Shown piece after piece: positions 37,821-44,692 of a stretch of DNA of 64,000 nt. The DNA comes from Aestuariicoccus sp032586235 (GTDB lineage: Bacteria > Pseudomonadota > Alphaproteobacteria > Rhodobacterales > Rhodobacteraceae), in assembly GCF_032586235.1 (NCBI RefSeq), contig NZ_JAWHTD010000008.1:82616-146615 (forward strand), written 5' to 3'. Position 1 is the first letter of the stretch, and every line of letters begins with the position of its first letter. The translations under genes and the position numbers were made by a program. The notes beneath the pieces were generated by a model. It did no database searches. It was not told where the DNA came from and saw only the letters and a program-made list of their open reading frames with translations.

Positions 37821-38570
37821 GTGATCGCAGCGGATTTCGCAGACAGGGGCTGGCAGATCGTGCCCGGCCCGACGCGGCCCACGCGCTATCAGGTGATGGG
37901 CGAACGGTCGTCGGGCACCAATTTCGTCAAGCGGCTCTTGGGGCGGAACACTTCGCTGCGGCCTTGCGAGGATCTGGGCTGGAAACACGGCTTTGCGCAG
38001 ATGACCGCCATCCCCGAGGATATGGCGGTGATCTGCGTGGTGCGCCATGCCGCGCCCTGGGCGCTGTCGATGCACGCCAAGCCCTGGCATTGCCCTCCCG
38101 CGATGCAGCGGCTGGCCTTTTCGGATTTCATCCGCGCGGAATGGGCCACGATCGCGGACCGCCCGCGCTATTTCCCGCAGGTGGCGCAGCTGGGCGGGGT
38201 GGGCCGGCCGCTCCAGCACGACCGCGACCCTCTGACGGGGCGCGCCTATGCCAACCTCTTTGCCCTGCGACGCGCCAAGCTGACGGGGCTTTTGTCTTAT
38301 TTTCAAAGGGGTTCTGCGCTGATCTTCACCCGGCTCGAGGCGGTGCAGACCGCCCCCGAGGCGTTTCTGTCAGATGTGGAGGCCGGATTTGGGCTGGAAC
38401 CGCGCGAAGGGCCCTACCGGCCCGTGGTCAAGCGGCTGGGGTCCAAGTTCCTGCCCGCGGTCGACGCCCGCCCGCCGACGCCTTCGGCGATGGCCGAGGC
38501 CGATGCCGATTTCATGCGCGGCGCGCTGGATCTGGAGATGGAGACGGCGCTGGGATTCCGCTACGACTAG
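37821..38570 (+). CDS. Sulfotransferase-like P-loop protein
   Basis: The protein has 249 residues from a GTG at 37821 (GAAGAGG upstream). QVMGERSSGTNFVKRLL near residue 25 resembles the 5'-phosphosulfate-binding loop of PAPS sulfotransferases. VICVVRHAAPWALSMHAKPW resembles the second, 3'-phosphate-binding element. The acceptor is unknown; the neighbour glycosyltransferase suggests a glycan. Its stop codon overlaps the stop of the convergent AsnC-like gene. Confidence 0.65.
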   Translation: MIAADFADRGWQIVPGPTRPTRYQVMGERSSGTNFVKRLLGRNTSLRPCEDLGWKHGFAQMTAIPEDMAVICVVRHAAPWALSMHAKPWHCPPAMQRLAFSDFIRAEWATIADRPRYFPQVAQLGGVGRPLQHDRDPLTGRAYANLFALRRAKLTGLLSYFQRGSALIFTRLEAVQTAPEAFLSDVEAGFGLEPREGPYRPVVKRLGSKFLPAVDARPPTPSAMAEADADFMRGALDLEMETALGFRYD

Positions 38571-38806
38571 AAGGCCTTGAAGGTTAGCGTGGTCAGCGAC
38601 CGCTCGATGCCGGGAATGTCCAGCAGTTCCTCGTTGATGTATTTGCCGACGTCCTCGCCCTCTGGGATGTAGAGCTTCATCAACAGATCGTATTCGCCGC
38701 TGGTCGAGTAGAGTTCGGAATGGATTTCGCGCAGGGCGATTTCCTCGGCCACGCGGTAGGTGGTGCCGGGTTTGCAGCGGATCTGGATGTAAACGCAGGT
38801 GGTCAT
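38567..38806 (-). CDS. Stand-alone Lrp/AsnC ligand-binding (RAM) domain
   Basis: The protein has 79 residues and only the effector/oligomerisation domain of Lrp/AsnC regulators (VYIQIRCKPGTTYRVAEEIA ... SGEYDLLMKLYIPEG). There is no helix-turn-helix. Such SARDs may modulate full-length Lrp proteins or bind amino acids. It is divergent from hisB (120 bp), so a link to amino-acid status is plausible. Confidence 0.85.
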   Translation of the reverse strand: MTTCVYIQIRCKPGTTYRVAEEIALREIHSELYSTSGEYDLLMKLYIPEGEDVGKYINEELLDIPGIERSLTTLTFKAF

Positions 38807-38926
38807 GGCGGGCCTCTTTTGGCGTCCAAGCTGGCACAAGCGCAACGGCGGCACAATGCGCAATCGGCGGGCCTTGGCGCGGCGCGCGGGGCCGCCTATA
38901 AGGCCGCGACGGCAAGGAGAACGCCC

Positions 38927-39514
38927 ATGCGCAGCGCCACGATCAGCCGCAAGACGGCCGAGACCGACATCCGCGTCGAGATCGACCTCGACGGCAGCGG
39001 GATCTACGACAACCAGACCGGCGTGGGGTTCTTCGACCACATGCTGGACCAGCTCGCACGGCATTCGCTGATCGACATGACGGTGCGCGCCACGGGCGAT
39101 CTGCATATCGACGATCACCACACGGTCGAGGATACCGGCATCGCTTTGGGACAGGCGCTGGCGCAGGCGCTTGGCGACAAGCGCGGGATCCGGCGGTATG
39201 GGTCGTGCCATTTGCCGATGGACGACGCGCTGGTGCGCGCTGCACTCGATCTGTCGGGGCGGCCCTATCTGGTGTGGAACGTCGCGCTGCCGACCGCCAA
39301 GATCGGCAATTTCGACACCGAGCTGGTGCGTGAGTTCTTTCAGGCGCTGGCGACGCATGGCGGCATCACGCTGCATGTGGACCAGCTGCACGGGCTCAAC
39401 AGCCACCACATCGCCGAGGCCGCCTTCAAGGCGGTGGCGCAGGCGTTGCGCGCGGCGGTGGAACCCGATCCGCGCAAGGGCGATGCGATCCCCTCGACCA
39501 AGGGCGCGCTCTGA
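38927..39514 (+). CDS. hisB: Imidazoleglycerol-phosphate dehydratase
   Basis: This enzyme catalyses the dehydration step of histidine biosynthesis with Mn. It has 195 residues. Metal-binding motifs are visible as FDHMLDQLARHS, DDHHTVEDTGIALGQAL, HLPMDDALVRAALD, and LNSHHIAEAAFKA. It is the monofunctional form, without the HAD phosphatase fused in enterobacteria. It is first in the cluster, with AAGGAG before the ATG at 38927. Confidence 0.96.
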   Translation: MRSATISRKTAETDIRVEIDLDGSGIYDNQTGVGFFDHMLDQLARHSLIDMTVRATGDLHIDDHHTVEDTGIALGQALAQALGDKRGIRRYGSCHLPMDDALVRAALDLSGRPYLVWNVALPTAKIGNFDTELVREFFQALATHGGITLHVDQLHGLNSHHIAEAAFKAVAQALRAAVEPDPRKGDAIPSTKGAL

Positions 39515-39589
39515 CGCGGGCGGCGCGGTGCGCATGAATGCGCACCCTACGGGACCTGGGCCAAGGGGCCGATTTCGGGAAGGTGAACC

Positions 39590-40225
39590 ATGCTGACCGC
39601 CATTATCGACTATGAAAGCGGCAATCTGCATTCGGCGGAAAAGGCGTTTCAGAAGATGGCCGCGGAGGTGGGTGCTGGCGACGTCGTCGTGACCGCCGAT
39701 GCCAATGTGGTGGCCCGCGCCGACCGGCTGGTGCTGCCCGGCGACGGGGCCTTTCCGGCCTGCGCCGCTGCGCTGCGCGCCTCGGGCTGTTTCGAGGCGA
39801 TGGTCGAGGCGGTCGAGACCCGGGGCCGGCCTTTCCTGGGCATCTGTGTCGGCATGCAGCTGATGGCGCGTCGGGGCCACGAATATTCGATGACCGACGG
39901 GCTGGGATGGATCGACGGCGAGGTGGTCGCCATCGAGCCCGAGGACCCGGCGCTGAAGGTGCCGCATATGGGCTGGAACGACCTGGTGATCGACGTGCCG
40001 CACCCGGTTCTGGACGGTGTTGCGACCGGCGAGCACGCCTATTTCGTGCATTCCTACCAGATGCGGGTGGACGCCCCGGCGCAGCGGCTGGCGCATGTGG
40101 ATTATGGCGGCGATGTTACCGCCATCGTGGGCCGCGACACCATGCTGGGCTTTCAGTTCCACCCCGAAAAGAGCGCCGCGACCGGCCTTCGGATGATCGC
40201 CAACTTCCTGACCTGGACCCCGTGA
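39590..40225 (+). CDS. hisH: Imidazole glycerol phosphate synthase glutaminase subunit
   Basis: This class I glutamine amidotransferase supplies ammonia to HisF. It has 211 residues. The nucleophile Cys is in FLGICVGMQLMARRG and the His-Glu pair in MLGFQFHPEKSAATG. It follows hisB by 75 bp. A DUF2147 gene on the opposite strand separates it from hisA. Confidence 0.96.
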   Translation: MLTAIIDYESGNLHSAEKAFQKMAAEVGAGDVVVTADANVVARADRLVLPGDGAFPACAAALRASGCFEAMVEAVETRGRPFLGICVGMQLMARRGHEYSMTDGLGWIDGEVVAIEPEDPALKVPHMGWNDLVIDVPHPVLDGVATGEHAYFVHSYQMRVDAPAQRLAHVDYGGDVTAIVGRDTMLGFQFHPEKSAATGLRMIANFLTWTP

Positions 40226-40256
40226 GCCTGGGCGCGGGCAGCTCGCCGTCCGCGCC

Positions 40257-40640
40257 TCAGTTCACCCGCGACCAGGTCTGTTTGGAGCAAAGCAGCCCGC
40301 CCGCCACGCAGCCGCGCAGGCGCAGGGAATCGCCGCTCAGATCCATCTTGCCCAGATAGCTCTTGTCGTTCGACGGTCGCCAGACCTTGCCCTCGTAGCG
40401 GCCCCCGCCCTGCGGCGCCATGTCGATCACCAGCGTCTTGCCGATGCTGGGCGAGCGGTATTCGCCGGCCTCATCGAAGGTGCGCGCGATCACGCCGCAG
40501 ATGTTGGCGCCGCAGGGCGACATGGTCACATGGGCATAAGAGCCGTCGTCGGGCTGGGTCTTCCAGGTGCCCTCCACCGGGTCCGCCATGGCCGCCCCCG
40601 CCACCAGCATCAGCCCCGCCAAAATCGCCATCCGTTTCAT
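40257..40640 (-). CDS. DUF2147 family secreted protein inside the his cluster
   Basis: The protein has 127 residues: a signal peptide (MKRMAILAGLMLVAGAAMAD) and then a DUF2147 domain (VEGTWKTQPDDGSYAHVTMS ... GKVWRPSNDKSYLGKMDLSG). Three or four Cys are conserved in place. Members are often near stress or envelope genes; function unknown. Its opposite orientation splits hisBH from hisAFE. Confidence 0.85.
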   Translation of the reverse strand: MKRMAILAGLMLVAGAAMADPVEGTWKTQPDDGSYAHVTMSPCGANICGVIARTFDEAGEYRSPSIGKTLVIDMAPQGGGRYEGKVWRPSNDKSYLGKMDLSGDSLRLRGCVAGGLLCSKQTWSRVN

Positions 40641-40772
40641 TCCGTCCTCCCGTCAAAGCTGCGCAAAGCCTGACCGACAGATCGGGCGGCGATCAAGGCT
40701 GACGCAGGGTCGCGTTGCATCCGCCGTTGCGTCATGCCAAAGGGGGCCAGCGATTTTCTGCAAGGCAGCGAC

Positions 40773-41495
40773 ATGATCCTCTACCCCGCCATCGACCTCA
40801 AGGACGGCAAGGCCGTGCGCCTCTTGCGCGGCGACATGGACAAGGCCACCGTCTTTAACGACGACCCCGCGGCACAGGCGCTCGACTTCGTGGCGGCGGG
40901 CTGCGAATGGCTGCATCTGGTGGACCTCAACGGCGCCTTCGCCGGTCAGCCGGTGAACGCCGCCGCGGTCGAGGCTATCCTGAGCCAGACACAAACGCCC
41001 GCACAGCTGGGCGGCGGCATCCGCGACATGGCCACGATCGAGACCTGGCTGTCCAAGGGCCTGGCCCGCGTCATCCTGGGCACCGTGGCGGTGGAAAACC
41101 CTGGCCTGGTGCGCGAGGCCGCCCGCTCCTTCCCCGGCCAGGTCGCCGTCGGCATCGACGCGCGTGGCGGCCGCGTCGCCACCAAGGGCTGGGCCGAAGA
41201 GACCGACGTGGACGCCACCGATCTGGCCCGCAGCTTCGAAGATGCGGGCGTGGCCGCGATCATCTACACCGACATCAACCGCGACGGCGCGATGCAGGGC
41301 CCGAATATCGAGGCCACCGCCGCGCTCGCCCATGCGGTCACCATCCCGGTCATCGCTTCGGGTGGCGTGTCGTCGCTGGCCGACCTGATCGCCTTGCGCG
41401 ATTGCGGCGCGGCACTCAACGGCGCGATCTCGGGCCGGGCGCTTTATGACGGGGCCATCGACCTGAAAGAGGCGCTGGCCGCCCTGAGATCCTGA
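40773..41495 (+). CDS. hisA: 1-(5-phosphoribosyl)-5-[(5-phosphoribosylamino)methylideneamino]imidazole-4-carboxamide isomerase
   Basis: This TIM-barrel isomerase (ProFAR to PRFAR) has 240 residues. Catalytic Asp8-type residue lies in MILYPAIDLKDGKAVRL, the second in IIYTDINRDGAMQGPN, and the phosphate loop in PVIASGGVSSLADL. The ATG at 40773 is preferred over 40734. Confidence 0.96.
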   Translation: MILYPAIDLKDGKAVRLLRGDMDKATVFNDDPAAQALDFVAAGCEWLHLVDLNGAFAGQPVNAAAVEAILSQTQTPAQLGGGIRDMATIETWLSKGLARVILGTVAVENPGLVREAARSFPGQVAVGIDARGGRVATKGWAEETDVDATDLARSFEDAGVAAIIYTDINRDGAMQGPNIEATAALAHAVTIPVIASGGVSSLADLIALRDCGAALNGAISGRALYDGAIDLKEALAALRS

Positions 41496-41593
41496 GCCGG
41501 CAAGGGGGGTGTCCTGCGCGCTCCGCACCGCACCGTCACGGACAGGTCCCAAGCCCCTTCCCAACCCATCCGTTTCGCGGTAACGCACAGACC

Positions 41594-42355
41594 ATGCTCA
41601 AGACCCGTATCATCCCCTGCCTCGACGTGGCCGACGGTCGCGTCGTCAAAGGCGTGAACTTCGTCGATCTGGTCGATGCCGGCGACCCGGTGGATGCCGC
41701 GCGCGCCTATGACGCCGCCGGCGCGGACGAGATCTGCTTTCTCGACATCCACGCCACCCATGAAAACCGTGGCACCATGTTCGATGTGGTCACCCGCACG
41801 GCCGAGCAATGCTTCATCCCGCTGACCGTGGGCGGCGGCGTCCGCACCGTGGCCGATGTGCGCGCCCTGCTGCTGGCGGGCGCCGACAAGGTCAGCTTCA
41901 ATTCGGCGGCCGTGGCCGATCCGGACGTGCTGGCGCGCGCCGCCGACCAGTTCGGCAGCCAGTGCATCGTCTGCGCCATCGACGCCAAGACTGTCGCCCC
42001 CGGCAAATGGGAGATCTTCACCCACGGCGGGCGCAAACCCACCGGCATCGACGCGGTCGAGTTCGCCCGCACCGCCGCCGCCAAGGGCGCCGGAGAGATC
42101 CTGCTCACCTCGATGGACCGCGACGGCACCAAGGCGGGGTTCAACATCCCGCTGACCCGCGCCATTGCCGACGCGGTCGGCATCCCGGTGATCGCCAGCG
42201 GCGGCGTCGGTACGCTCGACCACCTCGTCGAAGGCGTGACCCAGGGCCATGCCTCCGCCGTGCTCGCCGCCTCGATCTTCCACTTCGGCACCTACACCAT
42301 TGCCGAGGCCAAGGCCCACATGGCCGCCGCCGGCATCCCCATGAGGCTGACATGA
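41594..42355 (+). CDS. hisF: Imidazole glycerol phosphate synthase cyclase subunit
   Basis: This TIM-barrel cyclase makes ImGP and AICAR with HisH. It has 253 residues. Catalytic Asp11 is in IIPCLDVADGRVVKGVNF and Asp130-type in EILLTSMDRDGTKAGF; the phosphate site is VIASGGVGTLDHLVEG. It overlaps hisE by ATGA. Confidence 0.96.
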   Translation: MLKTRIIPCLDVADGRVVKGVNFVDLVDAGDPVDAARAYDAAGADEICFLDIHATHENRGTMFDVVTRTAEQCFIPLTVGGGVRTVADVRALLLAGADKVSFNSAAVADPDVLARAADQFGSQCIVCAIDAKTVAPGKWEIFTHGGRKPTGIDAVEFARTAAAKGAGEILLTSMDRDGTKAGFNIPLTRAIADAVGIPVIASGGVGTLDHLVEGVTQGHASAVLAASIFHFGTYTIAEAKAHMAAAGIPMRLT

Positions 42356-42663
42356 CCCTCGAAGACCTCGCCCGCATCGTCGCAGACCGCGCCAAGGCCG
42401 ACCCCGGCGAAAGCTGGACCGCCAAACTGCTGGCCAAGGGCCCCGAGAAATGCGCCGAGAAATTCGGCGAAGAGGCGATCGAGGCGATCATCGAAGCCAC
42501 CAAGGGCGACCGCGACCGCCTGACCTCCGAAGCCGCCGACGTGCTCTTTCACCTCCTGGTGATGCTGCACTCCCGCGACGTCGCGCTCTCGGACGTGATG
42601 GACGAACTGGCCCGCCGCCAGTCCCAATCCGGCCTCGCCGAAAAAGCCGCCCGCAAAGGCTGA
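42352..42663 (+). CDS. hisE: Phosphoribosyl-ATP pyrophosphatase
   Basis: This is the second step of histidine synthesis (PR-ATP to PR-AMP). It has 103 residues and the MazG-like helical fold: AEKFGEEAIEAIIEATKG and SEAADVLFHLLVMLHSRDV carry the Glu/Asp metal ligands. It is monofunctional (no hisI fusion) and translationally coupled to hisF. Confidence 0.95.
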   Translation: MTLEDLARIVADRAKADPGESWTAKLLAKGPEKCAEKFGEEAIEAIIEATKGDRDRLTSEAADVLFHLLVMLHSRDVALSDVMDELARRQSQSGLAEKAARKG

Positions 42664-42675
42664 CCGCCCGCCCCC

Positions 42676-42820
42676 ATCTTCATCCGGTCAAAAATATCCC
42701 GTCATTCGGGACCCTTGCCCCAGCCCACTCCCGCCGCGCGAACGCACGCAAATCCTGACGCAGGTCCCCACTCTTCATCTGGTCAAAAATATCCCGGGGG
42801 GTTTTGGGGCAGCGCCCCCA
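42676..42820. repeat. Two copies of a dispersed intergenic repeat element
   Basis: ATCTTCATC(C/T)GGTCAAAAATATCCCG occurs at 42676-42701 and again at 42772-42800. The second copy continues as CGGGGGG and then a hairpin GGGGC-AGC-GCCCC (42806-42818). Inverted relatives occur at 50296-50353 and a diverged one at 52451-52527. All lie in gaps next to stops or starts. Confidence 0.7.
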
Positions 42821-42827
42821 TTCCAAC

Positions 42828-42867
42828 CCCCTGCTCGGCCGCGGGCTTGCCCGCGGCCGAGCAGGGG
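42828..42867. other. Perfect 19-bp stem with a two-base loop
   Basis: CCCCTGCTCGGCCGCGGGC (42828-42846) pairs perfectly with 42849-42867; the loop is TT. It is very GC-rich and lacks a U-run. It lies between hisE and the convergent CoA-binding gene, so it may block read-through or be a repeat. Confidence 0.6.
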
Positions 42868-42909
42868 CGACGCGCGCAGCGCGGCGCAACCCCTTGCAAT
42901 CGCGACGAA

Positions 42910-43377
42910 TTACAACCGCGACGAAACATGCCCCGTATTGAACCCGCCCATGCGCAGCTCGTGAAACAGCCGCTGGTATTCGATCTTGGGACAGCGGTTC
43001 TGGATCACATCCATCCCCGCCGCCTCGGCCTTGGCGGCGGCCTCCGCGTGCTCGACCCCGATCTGCATCCAGATCGTCTTCAATCCCTTGAACCGCTCCA
43101 GCGCCTCGTCCACGATGGTCGGCACCGCTTCGGAGCGGCGAAAGATATCGACCATGTCGATATCGTCCGGGCAAGAGGCCAGATCCGCCCGCACCTCAGC
43201 CCCGAAAAGCCGCTTTCCGGCATGGCCCGGGTTGACCGGCACCACCTCGAAACCCTTGAGGCTCAGGTAACGCCCCACGAAAAAGCTCGGACGTACCGGG
43301 TTCATCGACACGCCCACCATGGCGATCTTGCGCGTGCGGGTCAGGATCTTCTTCAGATAAGCGTCGGAATAGGTCAT
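42910..43377 (-). CDS. CoA-binding domain protein (YccU type)
   Basis: The protein has 155 residues. A Rossmann-type CoA-binding domain has KIAMVGVSMNPVRPSFFVGR and VVPVNPGHAGKRLFG; conserved Cys occurs in IQNRCPKIEY. These proteins bind CoA or its esters; the precise role is unknown. The start at 43377 is preferred over 43461. It converges with the his cluster. Confidence 0.85.
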   Translation of the reverse strand: MTYSDAYLKKILTRTRKIAMVGVSMNPVRPSFFVGRYLSLKGFEVVPVNPGHAGKRLFGAEVRADLASCPDDIDMVDIFRRSEAVPTIVDEALERFKGLKTIWMQIGVEHAEAAAKAEAAGMDVIQNRCPKIEYQRLFHELRMGGFNTGHVSSRL

Positions 43378-43521
43378 GAGGCGCGGCCCGAAAGGTTTGG
43401 AACGGCGCAGGCAAAGCAAAAGGCGCGGCCATTGTAAAGACGCGCGCCGCTGCCGCGCCAAGAAAAAGCGCCCAAGGCGGCAGCCCCGGGCGCAAGTGAC
43501 GGAACGAGGGACAGTGAAGGT

Positions 43522-43594
43522 CCCGCAGGGGTTCCGAACCTGCGGGCCTGACAGTTAGATAGGCACAAAAGACACATCTTGAAGGCCTTTCAAG
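43522..43594. other. Two hairpins in the 265-bp gap before the DUF2235 gene
   Basis: CCCGCAGG (43522-43529) pairs with CCTGCGGG (43539-43546). TCTTGAA (43576-43582) pairs with TTCAAGA (43588-43594) and is followed by AAGTGTG. On the minus strand the second could act as a weak terminator for the DUF2235 gene, whose stop is at 43643. No gene was supported in 43378-43642. Confidence 0.4.
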
Positions 43595-43642
43595 AAAGTG
43601 TGAACAAAAAGTCTTGACCCCACACCCGGCCCCTCTTCGCGG

Positions 43643-44692
43643 TCAAAACGCCGGTTTCGCCTCGGCCGGCGCGGCCAGCCGCGCGCTGTCATGGATCCGC
43701 TCGGACCGGTCGCGTCCCACCTGCCGCGGACCGCGCAGCAGGAAAAGCTTGCCGACCCCTCGCCAGGTGCCCACCGAGGGCGCCTCGGGATCGCAGGGAA
43801 AGCGCGCGCGCCAGCCGTCGGGCAGCTCCAGCCCGCAGCCCTCCGCCCGTTCCAGCATCCACACCAGTGGGATATTCGACAGCCCGCGCGCCGGCGTGAA
43901 GCCACTCAGCTGGCCGCCGATGTCGCCATGGGTGCCGCGAAACCAGACCTGTTCGGCGATGCCCGGGAAATCCTCGGGGCAGTGCCAGAGCACCGGCGCA
44001 TAGGCCTCTCGCGTCTCATGCAGCGCCAGCGCGTGAAAGCCGTGCCGGATCGAGTGGCCCAGGTGATGGCTGTGAAAGGCGTGGTTGCGTTCCGACAGCC
44101 GCCAGAACAGCGGCAGCCGCAGCCCCAGCGCCTTCACCGTGTCCCAGACCCCGACCATCTCGATCGGGGCCGTGTCATGACAGCGGACCCGGGCAAAGGC
44201 CCGCGCCGACGCCCCGTGCGGATCGAATTGATAGAGCCGGTAGATCTGGCGGATGTTCGACACCGTGGCATGTTCGGCCCGCAAGAGCCCCACCCGGTCG
44301 ATCACCCCGGCCAGCGAACGCACCGCATAGGCGCCGCGCGAATAACCCATCAGGAAAATCCGGTCGCCGGGCTGGTAGCGCGAGGCCAGATAGCCATAAG
44401 CCCGGCGGATCTGCCGGTTGATCCCGCGCCCCATCATCACGTCGCCGGTGGCCCACCAATCGTCCCACTGCACCCCGGCCTCGTAGTAAAGCGAGGCGTG
44501 ATTGCGTTCGCGCAGCAACTGGTAGGTCAGCCCGGCGTTGGTCTCTTCGCCGGGCCTCAGCGACGACATCGTGCCGTCGAGGATGATCACATGATCGAGC
44601 GGCCCGCGCCGGCGCACCAGCGCGGAATGGCCCGTCGCGAACCGGCGGCGGACCCATCCCAGAAGCGTGTCACTCAGCCGCGATGCGGTCAT
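43643..44692 (-). CDS. DUF2235 family alpha/beta hydrolase
   Basis: The protein has 349 residues. The family nucleophile motif is FLMGYSRGAYAVRSLAG. The Asp is in IEMVGVWDTVKALG, and a His in WFRGTHGDIGGQ. DUF2235 includes type VI phospholipase effectors (Tle1-like), but no T6SS gene is nearby and the protein is near the short end of the family. Its start lies inside the 3' end of the CoxL-like gene (23-bp overlap), so the two are cotranscribed. Confidence 0.82.
   Translation of the reverse strand: MTASRLSDTLLGWVRRRFATGHSALVRRRGPLDHVIILDGTMSSLRPGEETNAGLTYQLLRERNHASLYYEAGVQWDDWWATGDVMMGRGINRQIRRAYGYLASRYQPGDRIFLMGYSRGAYAVRSLAGVIDRVGLLRAEHATVSNIRQIYRLYQFDPHGASARAFARVRCHDTAPIEMVGVWDTVKALGLRLPLFWRLSERNHAFHSHHLGHSIRHGFHALALHETREAYAPVLWHCPEDFPGIAEQVWFRGTHGDIGGQLSGFTPARGLSNIPLVWMLERAEGCGLELPDGWRARFPCDPEAPSVGTWRGVGKLFLLRGPRQVGRDRSERIHDSARLAAPAEAKPAF

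Noticed and set aside
43522..43546. tRNA-like T-arm (GGTTCCGAA between paired CCGCAGG segments)
   Set aside because: Stem length and the absence of acceptor, D and anticodon arms rule out a tRNA.
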